A DNA stretch of 64,000 nucleotides from Virgibacillus sp. 7505 (lineage in GTDB: Bacteria; Bacillota; Bacilli; Bacillales; Amphibacillaceae). The DNA is taken from contig NZ_NPBF01000021.1 of NCBI RefSeq assembly GCF_002272135.1, positions 124,001-188,000 on the forward strand, read 5' to 3'. The notes beneath the pieces were generated by a model. The model was not told the origin of the DNA and did no database searches. It saw nothing but the letters and a program-made list of their open reading frames with translations. Each line of letters opens with the position of its first letter. Position 1 is the stretch's first letter. The translations under genes were made by a program, and so were the position numbers. Shown here piece after piece: positions 24,571-36,028 of this stretch.

Positions 24571-26252
24571 TCGATTGGGGTGTAGATCATATATACGGCA
24601 TACCAGGCGATTCGGTAAATGAATTCATCAGTGATCTACATAAGAAAGAGGACGAATTAAAATTCATTCAAGTCCGTCACGAGGAAGCAGGAGCACTTGC
24701 TGCTGCTGCTTATGCCAAGCTTACCGGTAAGCTTGGTGTATGTCTGTCGATTGCAGGACCTGGAGCAGTCCACTTGCTTAATGGATTATATGATGCGCGC
24801 GAAGACAAAGCACCAGTTTTAGCTATCGTCGGACAAGTGCCTAGCAATGAGCTGGGTACTGGAGCTTTTCAGGAAGTAAAACTGGAGCAGATGTTTGAAG
24901 ACGTCGCTGTTTTCAATGAAAGGGCAGAATCATTTGAACAGCTGCCCGATCTTTTGAATCAAGCAATCCGGGAAGCGTATGCCAATTCAGGAGTCAGTGT
25001 GCTTGTAGTCTCGGATGATTTATTCGCCGAGAAGCACCCGGAAAAGCCCGGTAAAACATCTGCCAATTATGCAAAACCAAGAATTGCTCCTGCTAGGCAA
25101 GATCTTGAGGAAGCAGTCAAATTGATCAATAAAGCAAAAAAACCGATAATTTTAGCGGGAAAAGGGGCAAAACACGCTCGTACGGAGCTGCTCACATTTG
25201 CAGAGCATATCAAGTCTCCGATTATTTTAAGCCTTCTGGCCAAAGGGATCATTCCTGACCATCATAGTTACTGCTTGGGGCAGCATGGGCAGATAGGAAC
25301 TACACCATCTTATGAGGCGATTAATGAAGCGGATTTGCTGCTGCTTGTTGGTACAAGCTTCCCGTATCGTTCGTTCTTGCCGGACAATCTGCCAGCAATC
25401 CAAATTGATAACAAGGCAAGTGCAATTGGAAGTATCTATCCTGTCGAGGTCGGTTTGCCGGGTGATGCAAAAGAAGTGCTAGAAGAGTTGACAATGGCTG
25501 CCGAGGAAAAGGCTGAGACGGATTATATCGAAAAATACCAAGCTAAAATGAAAGAATGGCATACACAGCTTCAACTCCAGAAGAAAAGGGAGGAATCACC
25601 AATCCAGCCTCCGCAAATTATGTATGCTTTAGAAAAGAATATGGATAAAGATGCTGTCATTTCATCCGATGTAGGCAATGTAACTGTTTGGACTACGCGG
25701 TATCTGCCTTTGACACAGCAGGATTTTGTTGTTTCAGGTCGGCTTGCAACGATGGGCTGCGGACTGCCTGGAGCAATTGCTGCCAAAATGGCATATCCCG
25801 ATAAGCAGGCAATAGCCATATGCGGGGACGGCGGCTTCAGCATGAATATGCAGGACTTTGTCACTGCGGTAAAATACGATCTGCCAGTGAAAGTAATCGT
25901 CCTTAATAACAGTCAGCTTGGTTTAATCAAATTCGAACAGGCAACGATCGGTTCATCCAACTACGGAATTGATATGGGAGAAATGAATTTCGCTCAATTC
26001 GGTCAATCCTGCGGAGGCGAGGGCTACCGAGTGGAAAAATTCGAAGACTTAGAGACGAGTATCAAGCAAGCATTCCTCTCCGATAAACCAGCAATTATTG
26101 ATGTGGTGATTGAAGATATGGCGCCGCTGCCAGGGAAAATTTCTTATCAGCAGGCTGTGAAATATACCGAATATCTGATAAAAGAATTCTTCTCCACCGG
26201 GAAAATAGAGCTCCCGAATATGAAGGAGTCAGTAAAACGTCTATTGAAATAA
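24528..26252 (+). CDS. ydaP: Pyruvate oxidase-type thiamine diphosphate enzyme (YdaP-like)
   Basis: A 574-residue ThDP/FAD enzyme, the same length as YdaP of B. subtilis. The N-terminal PYR domain contains the catalytic Glu in VRHEEAGALAAAAYAKLTG (about 48-66). The central domain has ILAGKGAKHARTE. The C-terminal PP domain has the ThDP motif GDGGFSMNMQDFVTAVKYDLPVKVIVLNN. The C-terminal tail (AVKYTEYLIKEFFSTGKIELPNM) resembles the lipid-binding end of PoxB-type enzymes. Acetolactate synthase is less likely, because the neighbours lack ilv genes and the tail is different. Decarboxylates pyruvate to acetate or acetyl phosphate. The ATG at 24528 has only GGGAGA close by. Confidence 0.85.
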   Translation: MFERRTGAVLADQLVDWGVDHIYGIPGDSVNEFISDLHKKEDELKFIQVRHEEAGALAAAAYAKLTGKLGVCLSIAGPGAVHLLNGLYDAREDKAPVLAIVGQVPSNELGTGAFQEVKLEQMFEDVAVFNERAESFEQLPDLLNQAIREAYANSGVSVLVVSDDLFAEKHPEKPGKTSANYAKPRIAPARQDLEEAVKLINKAKKPIILAGKGAKHARTELLTFAEHIKSPIILSLLAKGIIPDHHSYCLGQHGQIGTTPSYEAINEADLLLLVGTSFPYRSFLPDNLPAIQIDNKASAIGSIYPVEVGLPGDAKEVLEELTMAAEEKAETDYIEKYQAKMKEWHTQLQLQKKREESPIQPPQIMYALEKNMDKDAVISSDVGNVTVWTTRYLPLTQQDFVVSGRLATMGCGLPGAIAAKMAYPDKQAIAICGDGGFSMNMQDFVTAVKYDLPVKVIVLNNSQLGLIKFEQATIGSSNYGIDMGEMNFAQFGQSCGGEGYRVEKFEDLETSIKQAFLSDKPAIIDVVIEDMAPLPGKISYQQAVKYTEYLIKEFFSTGKIELPNMKESVKRLLK

Positions 26253-26285
26253 GAAAAGCCTGAGCGATAAGCTCAGGCTTTTTAT
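26253..26285. terminator. Bidirectional terminator
   Basis: AAAAGCCTGAGC pairs with GCTCAGGCTTTT between the convergent pyruvate oxidase and rnjA genes. Confidence 0.85.
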
Positions 26286-27952
26286 TATACTTCCATGATG
26301 ATAGGAAGTACCATTGGGCGGCGTTTTGTTTTTTCGAACAAGAACGGCGCAATTGTATCTGTAATTTCATTTTTGATTTCAGACCATTGTGTTGTTTTTC
26401 TTTCCATCACTTTATTCAAATGAGCAGAAACGATTTTTTGTGCCTCATTGATAAGGTCTTCTGATTCACGCATGTATACAAATCCGCGAGAGATGATATC
26501 CGGACCGGAAGCGATGCGGAATTCTTTCATATTAATGCTGACAACAACGATGACTAGTCCCTCTTCGGAAAGGATGCGGCGATCACGTAATACGATATTA
26601 CCGATATCACCAATACCGCTGCCGTCCACATAAATGGAACCGGATGGAATCTTACCTGCAATGGCAGCACTATCTTTGCCTAATGCCAATACATCTCCGT
26701 TATCCATGATGAATGAATTTTCTTCGCTAATTCCAGTAAGCTTACCAAGTTTCATATGCTCTACTAGCATGCGGTATTCCCCGTGAATTGGCATGAAGTA
26801 TTTCGGATTCATCAGGCGTAGCATTAGCTTCTGTTCTTCTTGACTGCCGTGACCGGAAGTGTGGATGTTATTCAATGCGCCATGGATAACATCAGCTCCT
26901 GCACGATATAGCATATTGATGATACGGCTAACGCTGATTGCGTTACCCGGAATCGGTGAAGACGAGAAGACAACCGAATCACCAGGCTGAATTTGAATCT
27001 GACGATGTGTTCCGTTGGCAATACGAGAAAGTGCAGCCATCGGTTCACCTTGTGAACCCGTACATAGGATAACAACTTCATTCGCTGGCAGACGATTGAT
27101 CTGATGCGAATCAATGAATGTTTCCTTCGGTGCATTGATGAATCCAAGTTCGATACCAAGGTTGATGTTTGTTTCCATGCTTCTTCCGAAAATGGCAACT
27201 TTACGACCTGTTTTCACAGCTGAATCAATTACTTGCTGCAACCGATGGATATTGGAAGCAAAAGTAGCGAAAATCAAGCGGCCATCGACACGTCTGAAAA
27301 TATCGCTGATACTTTCACCAACAACACGTTCAGACATGGTGAATCCTGGTACTTCACTGTTCGTTGAGTCGGATAGTAAGCAAAGTACGCCTTCTTTGCC
27401 GATTTCAGCCATTTTAGCTATGTCAGCTGGCTGGCCGACTGGAGTGAAATCAAATTTGAAGTCACCAGTATGCACGATGTTGCCAGGAGGGGTCTTGACG
27501 ACTACACCGAACGATTCTGGAATACTATGTGTTGTACGGAAGAAGCTGACAGAAGTCTTTCTGAACTTGATGATGTCATCTTCCCCATAAATGTTAAGCT
27601 TGGCATTACGCAAGAGGCCGTGCTCATCCAATTTATTTTTGATCATTCCCATTGCAAGTTTCCCTGCATAAATCGGAATGTTCACTTCTTTCAAGAGGTA
27701 AGGTACGCCGCCGATGTGGTCCTCGTGACCATGAGTAATGAACAAGCCTTTGATTTTGTCCTGGTTTTGTACGATGTAAGTGAAATCAGGAATAACATAA
27801 TCGATACCGAGAAGCTCGTCCTCAGGGAATTTGATTCCTGCATCGATGATGATGATTTCATCCTGGAATTGGACCCCATACATGTTTTTGCCGATTTCTC
27901 CGAGTCCGCCGATGGCAAAAACAGCTGTTTGGTCATTTTTTACGAATTTCAT
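26285..27952 (-). CDS. rnjA: Ribonuclease J1
   Basis: A 555-residue metallo-beta-lactamase/beta-CASP RNase with endonuclease and 5'-3' exonuclease activity in mRNA decay and rRNA maturation. The metal site [10 protein letters not shown] is at 73-82, and later motifs are [24 protein letters not shown], the beta-CASP segment [13 protein letters not shown] and [10 protein letters not shown] with MPIHGEYRM. The full length equals that of B. subtilis RNase J1. Its ATG overlaps the stop codon of rpoY by 4 nt, so the two are co-translated. Confidence 0.97.
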   Translation of the reverse strand: MKFVKNDQTAVFAIGGLGEIGKNMYGVQFQDEIIIIDAGIKFPEDELLGIDYVIPDFTYIVQNQDKIKGLFITHGHEDHIGGVPYLLKEVNIPIYAGKLAMGMIKNKLDEHGLLRNAKLNIYGEDDIIKFRKTSVSFFRTTHSIPESFGVVVKTPPGNIVHTGDFKFDFTPVGQPADIAKMAEIGKEGVLCLLSDSTNSEVPGFTMSERVVGESISDIFRRVDGRLIFATFASNIHRLQQVIDSAVKTGRKVAIFGRSMETNINLGIELGFINAPKETFIDSHQINRLPANEVVILCTGSQGEPMAALSRIANGTHRQIQIQPGDSVVFSSSPIPGNAISVSRIINMLYRAGADVIHGALNNIHTSGHGSQEEQKLMLRLMNPKYFMPIHGEYRMLVEHMKLGKLTGISEENSFIMDNGDVLALGKDSAAIAGKIPSGSIYVDGSGIGDIGNIVLRDRRILSEEGLVIVVVSINMKEFRIASGPDIISRGFVYMRESEDLINEAQKIVSAHLNKVMERKTTQWSEIKNEITDTIAPFLFEKTKRRPMVLPIIMEV

Positions 27953-28161
27953 TTCGCTTGCTCCAATTTGAAGTCTTCGGATTGCTTCTCATATGCAAGA
28001 TGCGCTTCATCGAGCGGCTGGATGAACTCGATGTTGATGTCGCGATCTGCTAATGTGTTACGTACCTGTCTTACACTTTCCGCTTCCATGTACAAGCTTT
28101 TAGAACGCTCGCGTACAGGAATTTCGGATGGGTTTTCCTGATAAAATACTTTAAATACCAT
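27949..28161 (-). CDS. rpoY: RpoY, RNA polymerase epsilon subunit (YkzG)
   Basis: A 70-residue protein starting [29 protein letters not shown], the typical DUF1447/epsilon pattern. In Bacillus it binds the RNA polymerase core near the active-site cleft. The ATG at 28161 follows GGAGAGATAGAT; an in-frame ATG at 28206 lacks a ribosome site. It forms an operon with rnjA, as in B. subtilis. Confidence 0.93.
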   Translation of the reverse strand: MVFKVFYQENPSEIPVRERSKSLYMEAESVRQVRNTLADRDINIEFIQPLDEAHLAYEKQSEDFKLEQAK

Positions 28162-28252
28162 ATCTATCTCTCCTATTCTTATGGTTGACAATTGCTTTAT
28201 ATCCATAACGAACGGAGCAAGTCTGTTTAAGAACCGAATTGCTGGCGTATTG

Positions 28253-28354
28253 CTATTCAGTTAGATCTTGTCCGCACGTAGTAGGCACTCGTCGTTTTTG
28301 GCCAAATAAATCTTTCCACCGTTTCTTTAACTTTTCCTTCAAACGCTTGAGCAC
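28253..28354 (-). CDS. Possible small basic peptide in the rpoY-rnjA leader
   Basis: A 33-residue frame starting at a GTG 9 nt after [29 protein letters not shown] followed by [11 protein letters not shown]. It has about 13 Lys/Arg and a regular amphipathic helix pattern. It lies between a promoter-like sequence (28424-28452) and rpoY. The family is not known to me, and it could be a chance frame in an untranslated leader. The rest of 28162-28622 holds the leader, the promoter and the short region before the HAD gene. Confidence 0.3.
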   Translation of the reverse strand: MLKRLKEKLKKRWKDLFGQKRRVPTTCGQDLTE

Positions 28355-28423
28355 ACGAAGCAACTCCTTTCGTTTCGAGAAAAGCAAGAAAAAACGTTTA
28401 CCCGTCCAATCCCTCTTACTTAC

Positions 28424-28452
28424 AGTATAGTATGAAAACGCTAAGATGAAAA
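28424..28452 (-). promoter_or_regulatory. Possible promoter of rpoY-rnjA
   Basis: On the minus strand TTTTCA, 17 bp and TATACT. It would give a leader of about 255 nt before rpoY. Confidence 0.4.
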
Positions 28453-28622
28453 CAAAAACACAGCATACTTTCAAAAAAACTGCCGATAAAAGGAAGGGAA
28501 GGTTGTTTTCTCTTGGGATTCATGTAAAGATATTTTTCGACGAACCTGCATAACTTATACTCGATTATAAGAAGTAGAGAAGAAAGATGCAAGGGCAGGA
28601 ACGACTAGGAGGAGGATGTACT

Positions 28623-29396
28623 ATGGAGAAGAGAATCGTATTCCTTGATATCGATGGCACTATTCTGAATACAAAGGGTGAAATTCCTCAGGCAACAAAA
28701 GAAGCTGTTCAGGCATTGAAGGAGAATGGTCATTACGTTGCAATAGCGACAGGGCGGGCTCCGTTCATGTTTGAGGAAATCCGTAAAGAGCTTGGTATTA
28801 ATTCCTTTGTAAGCTATAACGGTCAGTACGTCGTTTTCGAAGATGAAGTTATCTATCGTAATCCAATCAAAAGGGAGCATTTGCTGCATTTGTATGATGA
28901 AGCATCCGGGAAAGAGCACGCGATGGTGTTTATGGGAGATACGATCATGAAGGCTTCGGAAACGGATAATGAATTTGTGCGTGACAGCCTGGCGTCCCTT
29001 GGGTTTACATATCCGGAAATTGATAAAGACTATTTCCATCATGAACCAATTTACCAAGCTCTTCTATTTTGTGAGGCAGATGATCAAGAAGAATATTCCT
29101 CCCATCATAACCATGTCCGGTTCATTCGATGGCATCCGCTTTCCTGTGATGTCCTGCCTGGTGATGGTTCCAAGAAAATCGGGGTTATGAAGTTGCTGGA
29201 AGCAGCAGGCCTTTCTGTACAGTCAGCATATGCTTGCGGAGATGGACTGAATGATTTGGAGATGATCGAATTTGCGGGTACTGGCATTGTGATGGGGAAT
29301 GCAGTGCCGGAATTGAAGGAGCTGGCTGACATCCAGACCGCCCATGTGGATGAAGACGGACTTGCGCTTGGCCTGAAAGAGGCTGGGTTGATATAA
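28623..29396 (+). CDS. ykrA: HAD-superfamily Cof-type phosphatase (YkrA-like)
   Basis: A 257-residue class IIB HAD hydrolase. Motif I FLDIDGTILN has catalytic Asp9 and Asp11, motif II ATG (about 58-60), motif III lysine in GDGSKKIGVMKLL and motif IV ACGDGLNDLEMI. The cap domain lies between about 85 and 185. Such enzymes dephosphorylate sugar phosphates, nucleotides or FMN; the substrate is unknown. AGGAGGAGG precedes the ATG at 28623. Confidence 0.9.
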   Translation: MEKRIVFLDIDGTILNTKGEIPQATKEAVQALKENGHYVAIATGRAPFMFEEIRKELGINSFVSYNGQYVVFEDEVIYRNPIKREHLLHLYDEASGKEHAMVFMGDTIMKASETDNEFVRDSLASLGFTYPEIDKDYFHHEPIYQALLFCEADDQEEYSSHHNHVRFIRWHPLSCDVLPGDGSKKIGVMKLLEAAGLSVQSAYACGDGLNDLEMIEFAGTGIVMGNAVPELKELADIQTAHVDEDGLALGLKEAGLI

Positions 29397-29431
29397 AAAA
29401 TGCGCACTCTCCGTGAGTGCGCATTTTTTTT
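29395..29431. terminator. Bidirectional terminator
   Basis: AAATGCGCACTC pairs with GAGTGCGCATTT, with long A and T tracts, between ykrA and def. Confidence 0.9.
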
Positions 29432-29984
29432 ATAATTCAATCGGTTTAGAGTTATCCGGCTGTGCGAAAGGATCCTCTTTATTAATTCGATCATAGAACA
29501 TCGTTCCGTTTAAATGATCGATTTCATGCTGGAAGACAACAGCTGCATAGCCTTTAAGGCGCAGTTTGACTTCTTTACCTTCCAATGTGACAGCTTTGAC
29601 TGTTATCCGGGAATACCGAGGTACATACCCAGGGATTTCACGATCAACCGAAAGGCAGCCTTCACCGCTCATCAAATACGTATGTTCGACAGAATGACTG
29701 ACGATTTTCGGATTGAAAAGGCCGTATTCATAGAAGGTACCATTAGGATCTTCGAAATAGACAGCTATCATGCGCTTGGAAATGCCGATTTGTGGTGCCG
29801 CAAGTCCTACGCCGGGACGCAGATCATACTTCGTCGCAATGTCCTCATCCTGGCTGTTCTTCAAGTATTCGAGCATATCTGTCAATGTTTGCTTATCTTC
29901 TTCCGATGCAGGCAGTTCCACTGCTTCTGCAACTTGCTCTAGAATCGGATTGCCTTCACGGATAATATCTTCCATGGTAATCAT
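29430..29984 (-). CDS. def: Peptide deformylase
   Basis: A 184-residue metalloenzyme that removes the formyl group from nascent proteins. The three motifs are [10 protein letters not shown] (58-67), EGCLS (108-112, metal ligand C110) and QHEIDHLNG (152-160, ligands H153 and H157, catalytic E154). The length equals that of DefB/YkrB, a type 2 deformylase. The ATG at 29984 follows GGAGTGATCAGC. Confidence 0.96.
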   Translation of the reverse strand: MITMEDIIREGNPILEQVAEAVELPASEEDKQTLTDMLEYLKNSQDEDIATKYDLRPGVGLAAPQIGISKRMIAVYFEDPNGTFYEYGLFNPKIVSHSVEHTYLMSGEGCLSVDREIPGYVPRYSRITVKAVTLEGKEVKLRLKGYAAVVFQHEIDHLNGTMFYDRINKEDPFAQPDNSKPIEL

Positions 29985-30163
29985 GCTGATCACTCCTTGC
30001 ACTGTTACTTTTCCGTTCTATAGTGTATCACAAGAATGTCTGTCTGACACAAGAACAAGTTTGAGGACTCGTTTATCGTATTTCTTTCACGAATTTTCTG
30101 TTTGGTATACAATGTAGGGGAATACATAGAAGCTGTGGGAAACATGGCAGAGGAGGATACGTT

Positions 30164-30817
30164 TTGCGCAAGTTAGGATTAGGCATACTCCTGATGGGGA
30201 GCGCTGTGGGACTCACTGCATGTAATAATGCGTCGCCGGAGGAACAGGTATACAATCATTTGGAGGAGACTGTATCTCTGGAATCAGGATATGTCGAACA
30301 GCAAGAGTCTTTGGCAGATTTGGAAAAGAAAGAACAGGACTTATATAATGAAATTTTGCAGCTGGGTACAGATGAACTGGACCAAATCAAGAGTAAATCC
30401 CAGGAAGCAATCGACGTGATCGGACAGCGTAAAGATGCGCTTGCGAAAGAAAAAGAAAGCTTGGATAAGGCGGAAGCTGAATTCGAGGAAGTGGATTCTA
30501 TCATTGATGAGCTGGAAAACGATGATGCAAAGCAGAAGGCACAGACACTATATGAAACGATGGAGGCACGTTACAGTGCATATGACAAACTCCATGAAGC
30601 ATATACGAAAGTGTTGGATGAAGATAATACCCTGTATGACATGTTCCAGCAAGATGACATTACGCAGGATGAATTAACCAGCCAAATCGAAAAGATTAAT
30701 GCAGGTTATGAAGAAATCAAATCGGCCAATGAAGAGTTCAATACTCAGACAGAGGCATTTAATGAGCAAAAACAGCAGTTTTATGAAGCTGCGGGTCTGA
30801 ATGTAAAGAACCAATAA
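30164..30817 (+). CDS. ykyA: YkyA-like cell-wall-binding lipoprotein
   Basis: A 217-residue lipoprotein. The signal peptide MRKLGLGILLMGSAVGLTAC ends in a lipobox with Cys20. The rest is a long, highly charged coiled coil (about 40-210, heptad-like, rich in Glu, Lys, Gln), as in the YkyA family placed between def and pdhA in B. subtilis. Function is not established. The TTG start at 30164 has GAGGAGGATACGTT before it. Confidence 0.88.
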   Translation: MRKLGLGILLMGSAVGLTACNNASPEEQVYNHLEETVSLESGYVEQQESLADLEKKEQDLYNEILQLGTDELDQIKSKSQEAIDVIGQRKDALAKEKESLDKAEAEFEEVDSIIDELENDDAKQKAQTLYETMEARYSAYDKLHEAYTKVLDEDNTLYDMFQQDDITQDELTSQIEKINAGYEEIKSANEEFNTQTEAFNEQKQQFYEAAGLNVKNQ

Positions 30818-30822
30818 GGAGG

Positions 30823-30857
30823 AACCCTTTTCCCAGAGTGGGAAAAGGGTTTTTTTA
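30823..30857 (+). terminator. Terminator of ykyA
   Basis: AACCCTTTTCCCA pairs with TGGGAAAAGGGTT, followed by T7. Confidence 0.9.
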
Positions 30858-30969
30858 ATTGTACTGATACAGTGTTAACATATTGTGTAGTACAGTTGAG
30901 GATTAGAGAATTGCGAAGATTTCTTTAATACCGTTTTCATAAATTCTTAGCAATATCTAATCTAAGTTG

Positions 30970-30999
30970 TTGACGTTTTCCGGCAAGATAAGCTAAACT
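30970..30999 (+). promoter_or_regulatory. Possible promoter of pdhABCD
   Basis: TTGACG, 18 bp and TAAACT, about 180 bp before pdhA. The leader of roughly 175 nt includes a cre-like sequence; I see no other element in 30858-31181. Confidence 0.5.
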
Positions 31000-31065
31000 A
31001 TAACAGGACATGAATTGTATCACTATTTGTTATCATGATTTATGTAACAGTTTTGTGTACTTCTG

Positions 31066-31080
31066 TTGTAACCGGTTAAA
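31066..31080 (+). promoter_or_regulatory. cre-like sequence in the pdh leader
   Basis: TTGTAACCGGTTAAA fits the CcpA site WTGNAANCGNWNNCA with one mismatch. It lies downstream of the proposed promoter, where a site would act as a roadblock. Confidence 0.25.
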
Positions 31081-31175
31081 CGAGGGGATGCAGCGGGTAC
31101 AGTAAACTATTGTGGTACTTCCAGTGTTTTTGGAAAGGCTATTACAGTAAATATAGTTCTAGGAAGGATAGGTGA

Positions 31176-32264
<1,089 letters not shown>

Positions 32265-32267
32265 GTC

Positions 32268-33245
32268 ATGGCACAAATGACAATGATCCAAGCAATCACT
32301 GATGCTCTCCGTACGGAACTGAAGAATGACGAAAACGTTATGGTCTTCGGGGAAGACGTTGGTAAAAACGGCGGCGTATTCCGTGCTACTGAAGGTCTGC
32401 AAGCTGAATTCGGCGAGGACCGCGTATTCGATACACCACTTGCAGAATCTGCAATCGGCGGTATGGCTGTAGGTCTTGCGATCGAAGGCTTCCGTCCAGT
32501 ACCTGAAATCCAATTCTTTGGCTTCGTATACGAAGTTATGGATGCAATCAGCGGACAATTGGCTCGTTTGCGCTACCGTTCCGGTGGCACGCAAAACGCT
32601 CCTGTCACAATCCGTGCGCCATTCGGCGGCGGTGTGCACACTCCTGAGCTGCACGCGGATTCCCTTGAAGGACTTATGGCACAACAGCCTGGTCTTAAAG
32701 TTGTTATCCCATCCAACCCTTATGATGCAAAAGGTCTTTTGATCTCTGCGATCCGCGATAACGATCCAGTTATCTACCTTGAGCACATGAAACTTTACCG
32801 TTCATTCCGTGAAGAGGTTCCTGAAGAGGAATACACAGTTGAAATCGGTAAAGCTGCTGTTAAACGTGAAGGTACTGATGTAACATTGATCGCTTATGGC
32901 GCAATGGTTCAAGCTTCTTTGAAAGCTGCAGAAGAACTTGAGAAAAACAATGTATCTGCTGAAGTAATCGACTTGCGTACTGTAAGCCCGATCGATCTTG
33001 ATACAGTTCTTGCATCTGTTAAGAAAACTGGCCGTGTTGTAGTTGTGCAGGAAGCACAGCGTCAAGCTGGTATCGCTGCTCACTTGATCTCTGAGATCCA
33101 AGAGCGCGCTATCCTTCATCTTGAAGCACCAGTTATGCGTGTTGCAGCACCGGATACTGTTTTTGCTTTCTCACAAGCAGAAGAAGTATGGCTTCCAAAC
33201 CATAACGACATCGTGGAAAAAGCGAACGAAGTAATCAATTTCTAA
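32268..33245 (+). CDS. pdhB: Pyruvate dehydrogenase E1 component, beta subunit
   Basis: A 325-residue transketolase-type subunit. It has the conserved [17 protein letters not shown] (about 29-45) and [30 protein letters not shown] with the catalytic Glu. The C-terminal domain has [28 protein letters not shown]. Starts 3 nt after pdhA with AAAGGAG inside the pdhA end. Completes E1 with PdhA. Confidence 0.97.
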   Translation: MAQMTMIQAITDALRTELKNDENVMVFGEDVGKNGGVFRATEGLQAEFGEDRVFDTPLAESAIGGMAVGLAIEGFRPVPEIQFFGFVYEVMDAISGQLARLRYRSGGTQNAPVTIRAPFGGGVHTPELHADSLEGLMAQQPGLKVVIPSNPYDAKGLLISAIRDNDPVIYLEHMKLYRSFREEVPEEEYTVEIGKAAVKREGTDVTLIAYGAMVQASLKAAEELEKNNVSAEVIDLRTVSPIDLDTVLASVKKTGRVVVVQEAQRQAGIAAHLISEIQERAILHLEAPVMRVAAPDTVFAFSQAEEVWLPNHNDIVEKANEVINF

Positions 33246-33269
33246 AAGCAGAATCAGGAGGTAATTATT

Positions 33270-34574
33270 TTGGCTTTCGAATTCAAAATGCCGGATATCG
33301 GTGAAGGTATTCACGAAGGTGAAATCGTAAAATGGTTCGTCAAAGAAGGCGACACAGTAGCAGAGGACGACGTACTTTGCGAAGTCCAAAACGATAAAGC
33401 AGTAGTTGAAATCCCATCTCCTTATGAGGGTACAGTAAGCAAGATCTCTGTAGGTGAAGGTGAAGTAGCAATCGTTGGTGATACACTTATCACATTCGAT
33501 GGCGAAGCTGGCGATGCAGCTGGCGGAGATGCTCCGGCTCCAGCTGAGCAGGAACAGACTTCCATCCAAGCTAATGGTACGGAATCCAACGAAACTGTTG
33601 AAAAAATCAAAGAAGAAGGTCCTAAAGCTGAAGCTGGCGAAGCTCCATCTGGCGATCTAATCATCGCAATGCCTTCTGTACGCAAATATGCTCGTGAGCA
33701 AGGTGTAGACATCAAACAAGTATCTGGTTCTGGTAAAGGCGGCCGTGTACTAGCTGAAGATATCGACAGCTTCAAAAACGGCGGCGCTGCGAAAGCTGCA
33801 CCACAAGCTGAAGCTGCTCAAGAGCCTGCTGCTGAACAAAAACAGTCTGCTCCAGTTGTTTCTGGTGATGAATACCCTGAATCCAGAGAGAAAATGAGCG
33901 GTATCCGTCGTGCGATCGCTAAGGCGATGGTTACTTCCAAAACTACAGCTCCTCACGTTACGTTGATGGATGAAGTAGATGTAACTGAGCTTGTTGCTCA
34001 CCGTAAGAAATTCAAAGCTGTTGCAGCTGAAAAAGAAATCAAGCTAACGTATCTTCCTTACGTTGCCAAAGCGCTTGTTTCTGTATTGAAAAACTTCCCG
34101 ATCTTGAACTCTTCCATCGACGATGCGACAGACGAGATCGTTACAAAACATTATTACAACATCGGTATCGCAGCTGACACTGAAAAAGGTCTTCTTGTAC
34201 CAGTTGTGAAAAATGCGGATCGCAAGTCCATCTTTACTATTTCCCAGGAAATCAACGAGCTTGCTGTTAAAGCGCGTGATGGAAAACTTGCTCCGAATGA
34301 AATGAAGGGTGCTTCCAGCACTATCTCTAACATCGGTTCTGCAGGCGGTCAGTGGTTCACTCCGGTAATCAACTACCCTGAAGCAGCAATCCTAGGTGTT
34401 GGACGTATTGCTGAAAAAGCAATCGTTAAAGACGGCGAGATCGTTGCAGCTCCAGTGCTTGCACTTTCTCTAAGCTTCGACCATAGAATCGTTGACGGTG
34501 CAACTGCTCAAACAGCAATGAACCACTTGAAACGTCTATTGGCTGATCCACAACTAATCATGATGGAGGGATAA
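33270..34574 (+). CDS. pdhC: Dihydrolipoamide acetyltransferase (E2) of pyruvate dehydrogenase
   Basis: A 434-residue E2 core. One lipoyl domain (1-78) carries the lipoyl lysine K43 in [13 protein letters not shown]. An Ala/Glu/Pro-rich linker follows, then the E1/E3-binding domain (about 130-165, [32 protein letters not shown]), a second linker and the catalytic domain (about 205-434) with active-site DHRIVDG near residue 405. TTG start with AGGAGGTAATTATT. It should form the 60-mer core of Gram-positive PDH. Confidence 0.97.
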   Translation: MAFEFKMPDIGEGIHEGEIVKWFVKEGDTVAEDDVLCEVQNDKAVVEIPSPYEGTVSKISVGEGEVAIVGDTLITFDGEAGDAAGGDAPAPAEQEQTSIQANGTESNETVEKIKEEGPKAEAGEAPSGDLIIAMPSVRKYAREQGVDIKQVSGSGKGGRVLAEDIDSFKNGGAAKAAPQAEAAQEPAAEQKQSAPVVSGDEYPESREKMSGIRRAIAKAMVTSKTTAPHVTLMDEVDVTELVAHRKKFKAVAAEKEIKLTYLPYVAKALVSVLKNFPILNSSIDDATDEIVTKHYYNIGIAADTEKGLLVPVVKNADRKSIFTISQEINELAVKARDGKLAPNEMKGASSTISNIGSAGGQWFTPVINYPEAAILGVGRIAEKAIVKDGEIVAAPVLALSLSFDHRIVDGATAQTAMNHLKRLLADPQLIMMEG

Positions 34575-34577
34575 GAA

Positions 34578-35987
34578 ATGGTAGTAGGAGACTTCCCAAT
34601 CGAATTAGATACTCTTGTGGTAGGTGCGGGACCTGGCGGCTATGTAGCTGCCATCCGCGCTGCACAAGAAGGTCAAAAAGTAACAGTAGTAGAAAAAGGA
34701 AACCTTGGCGGTGTTTGTTTGAACGTCGGCTGTATTCCTTCCAAAGCATTGATCCAAGCGGGTCACAAAGCGGAATACGCTCATGGTGATGCAGATCTTG
34801 GTATCTCTACTGAAGGTGCAAAAGTAGACTTCTCAAAAGTACAGGCTTGGAAAGCTAGTGTTGTAAACAAGCTTACTTCCGGTGTTGGCAGTCTATTGAA
34901 AGGCAACAAAGTAGACGTTGTAAGCGGTGAAGTTTACTTCGTAGACAAAAACACTGTTAAAGTAATGGATGAGAAGAGCTCTCAGACTTACACTTTCAAC
35001 AACTGTATCATTGCAACTGGTTCTACACCGATCGAGCTTCCAAGCTTCAAATACTCTGATCGCGTACTAGATTCTACTGGTGCACTTAACCTGAAAGAAA
35101 TTCCTAAGAAACTCGTTGTTATCGGCGGCGGTTACGTAGGAATCGAGCTTGGTACTGCTTATGCTAACTTCGGTACTGAAGTTACTGTCCTTGAAGGATT
35201 GAAAGACATCCTTGGTGGTTTCGAGAAACAAATGACTTCCCTTGTTTCCCGCAGACTTAAGAAAAAAGGCGTTAACATTGTTACAGAAGCTATGGCTAAA
35301 GGCGTTGAAGAAACAGCTGACGGCGTAAAAGTAACATATGAAGCAAAAGGTAAAGAAGAAACTATCGATGCTGATTATGTACTTGTTACAGTTGGTCGTC
35401 GCCCTAACACTTCCGAACTAGGTTTGGAAGGAGTAGGTATCAAGATGACTGACCGAGGTCTTATCGAAATCGATGAGCAGTGCCGTACAAACATCGAAAA
35501 CATTTATGCAATCGGTGATATCGTAGAAGGCCCGCCACTTGCACACAAAGCTTCTTACGAAGGTAAGATCGCTGCGGAAGCAATCAGCGGCAAACCATCT
35601 GCTATCGATTACAATGGTATTCCGATGGTAGTCTTCTCCGAGCCTGAACTTGCTTCTGTAGGTCATACAGAGCAGTCTGCTAAAGATGCTGGCTACAAAG
35701 TAAAAGCTTCTAAATTCCCATTTGCTGCAAATGGTCGTGCGCTATCTCTTAACGACAGTGATGGTTTCATGAAACTTATCACTCGTGAAGAAGACGGTGT
35801 TATCCTTGGTGCTCAAATCGCTGGTCCAAACGCGAGCGATATGATTGCTGAGCTTGGCCTTGCGGTTGAATCTGGAATTACGGCGGAAGATATTGCACTT
35901 ACAATCCATGCTCACCCATCTCTTGGTGAGATCACTATGGAAGCTGCTGAAGTTGCAATCGGCACACCTATCCATATCGTAAAATAA
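34578..35987 (+). CDS. pdhD: Dihydrolipoamide dehydrogenase (E3)
   Basis: A 469-residue flavoprotein that reoxidises E2 dihydrolipoamide with NAD. FAD motif [12 protein letters not shown] (14-25), redox cysteines C47 and C52 in [16 protein letters not shown] motif [12 protein letters not shown] and C-terminal catalytic HAHPSLGE near 448-455 are all intact. Starts 3 nt after pdhC and ends the operon. Probably also serves other 2-oxoacid dehydrogenases. Confidence 0.97.
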   Translation: MVVGDFPIELDTLVVGAGPGGYVAAIRAAQEGQKVTVVEKGNLGGVCLNVGCIPSKALIQAGHKAEYAHGDADLGISTEGAKVDFSKVQAWKASVVNKLTSGVGSLLKGNKVDVVSGEVYFVDKNTVKVMDEKSSQTYTFNNCIIATGSTPIELPSFKYSDRVLDSTGALNLKEIPKKLVVIGGGYVGIELGTAYANFGTEVTVLEGLKDILGGFEKQMTSLVSRRLKKKGVNIVTEAMAKGVEETADGVKVTYEAKGKEETIDADYVLVTVGRRPNTSELGLEGVGIKMTDRGLIEIDEQCRTNIENIYAIGDIVEGPPLAHKASYEGKIAAEAISGKPSAIDYNGIPMVVFSEPELASVGHTEQSAKDAGYKVKASKFPFAANGRALSLNDSDGFMKLITREEDGVILGAQIAGPNASDMIAELGLAVESGITAEDIALTIHAHPSLGEITMEAAEVAIGTPIHIVK

Positions 35988-35992
35988 TAAAG

Positions 35993-36028
35993 AGAGAGCC
36001 TATCCTTCGGGGATAGGCTCTTTTTTTA
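35993..36028. terminator. Terminator of the pdh operon
   Basis: GAGAGCCTATCC, loop TTCG, GGATAGGCTCT and a T-run. It also overlaps the end of the convergent acyltransferase gene. Confidence 0.92.

Noticed and set aside
24528-26252. Acetolactate synthase large subunit
   Set aside because: No ilvN/ilvC neighbours; the length and C-terminal tail match the pyruvate oxidase YdaP type.
27114-28141. Long plus-strand frames opposite rnjA
   Set aside because: They mirror the codon pattern of rnjA on the minus strand, lack ribosome sites and show no known domain.
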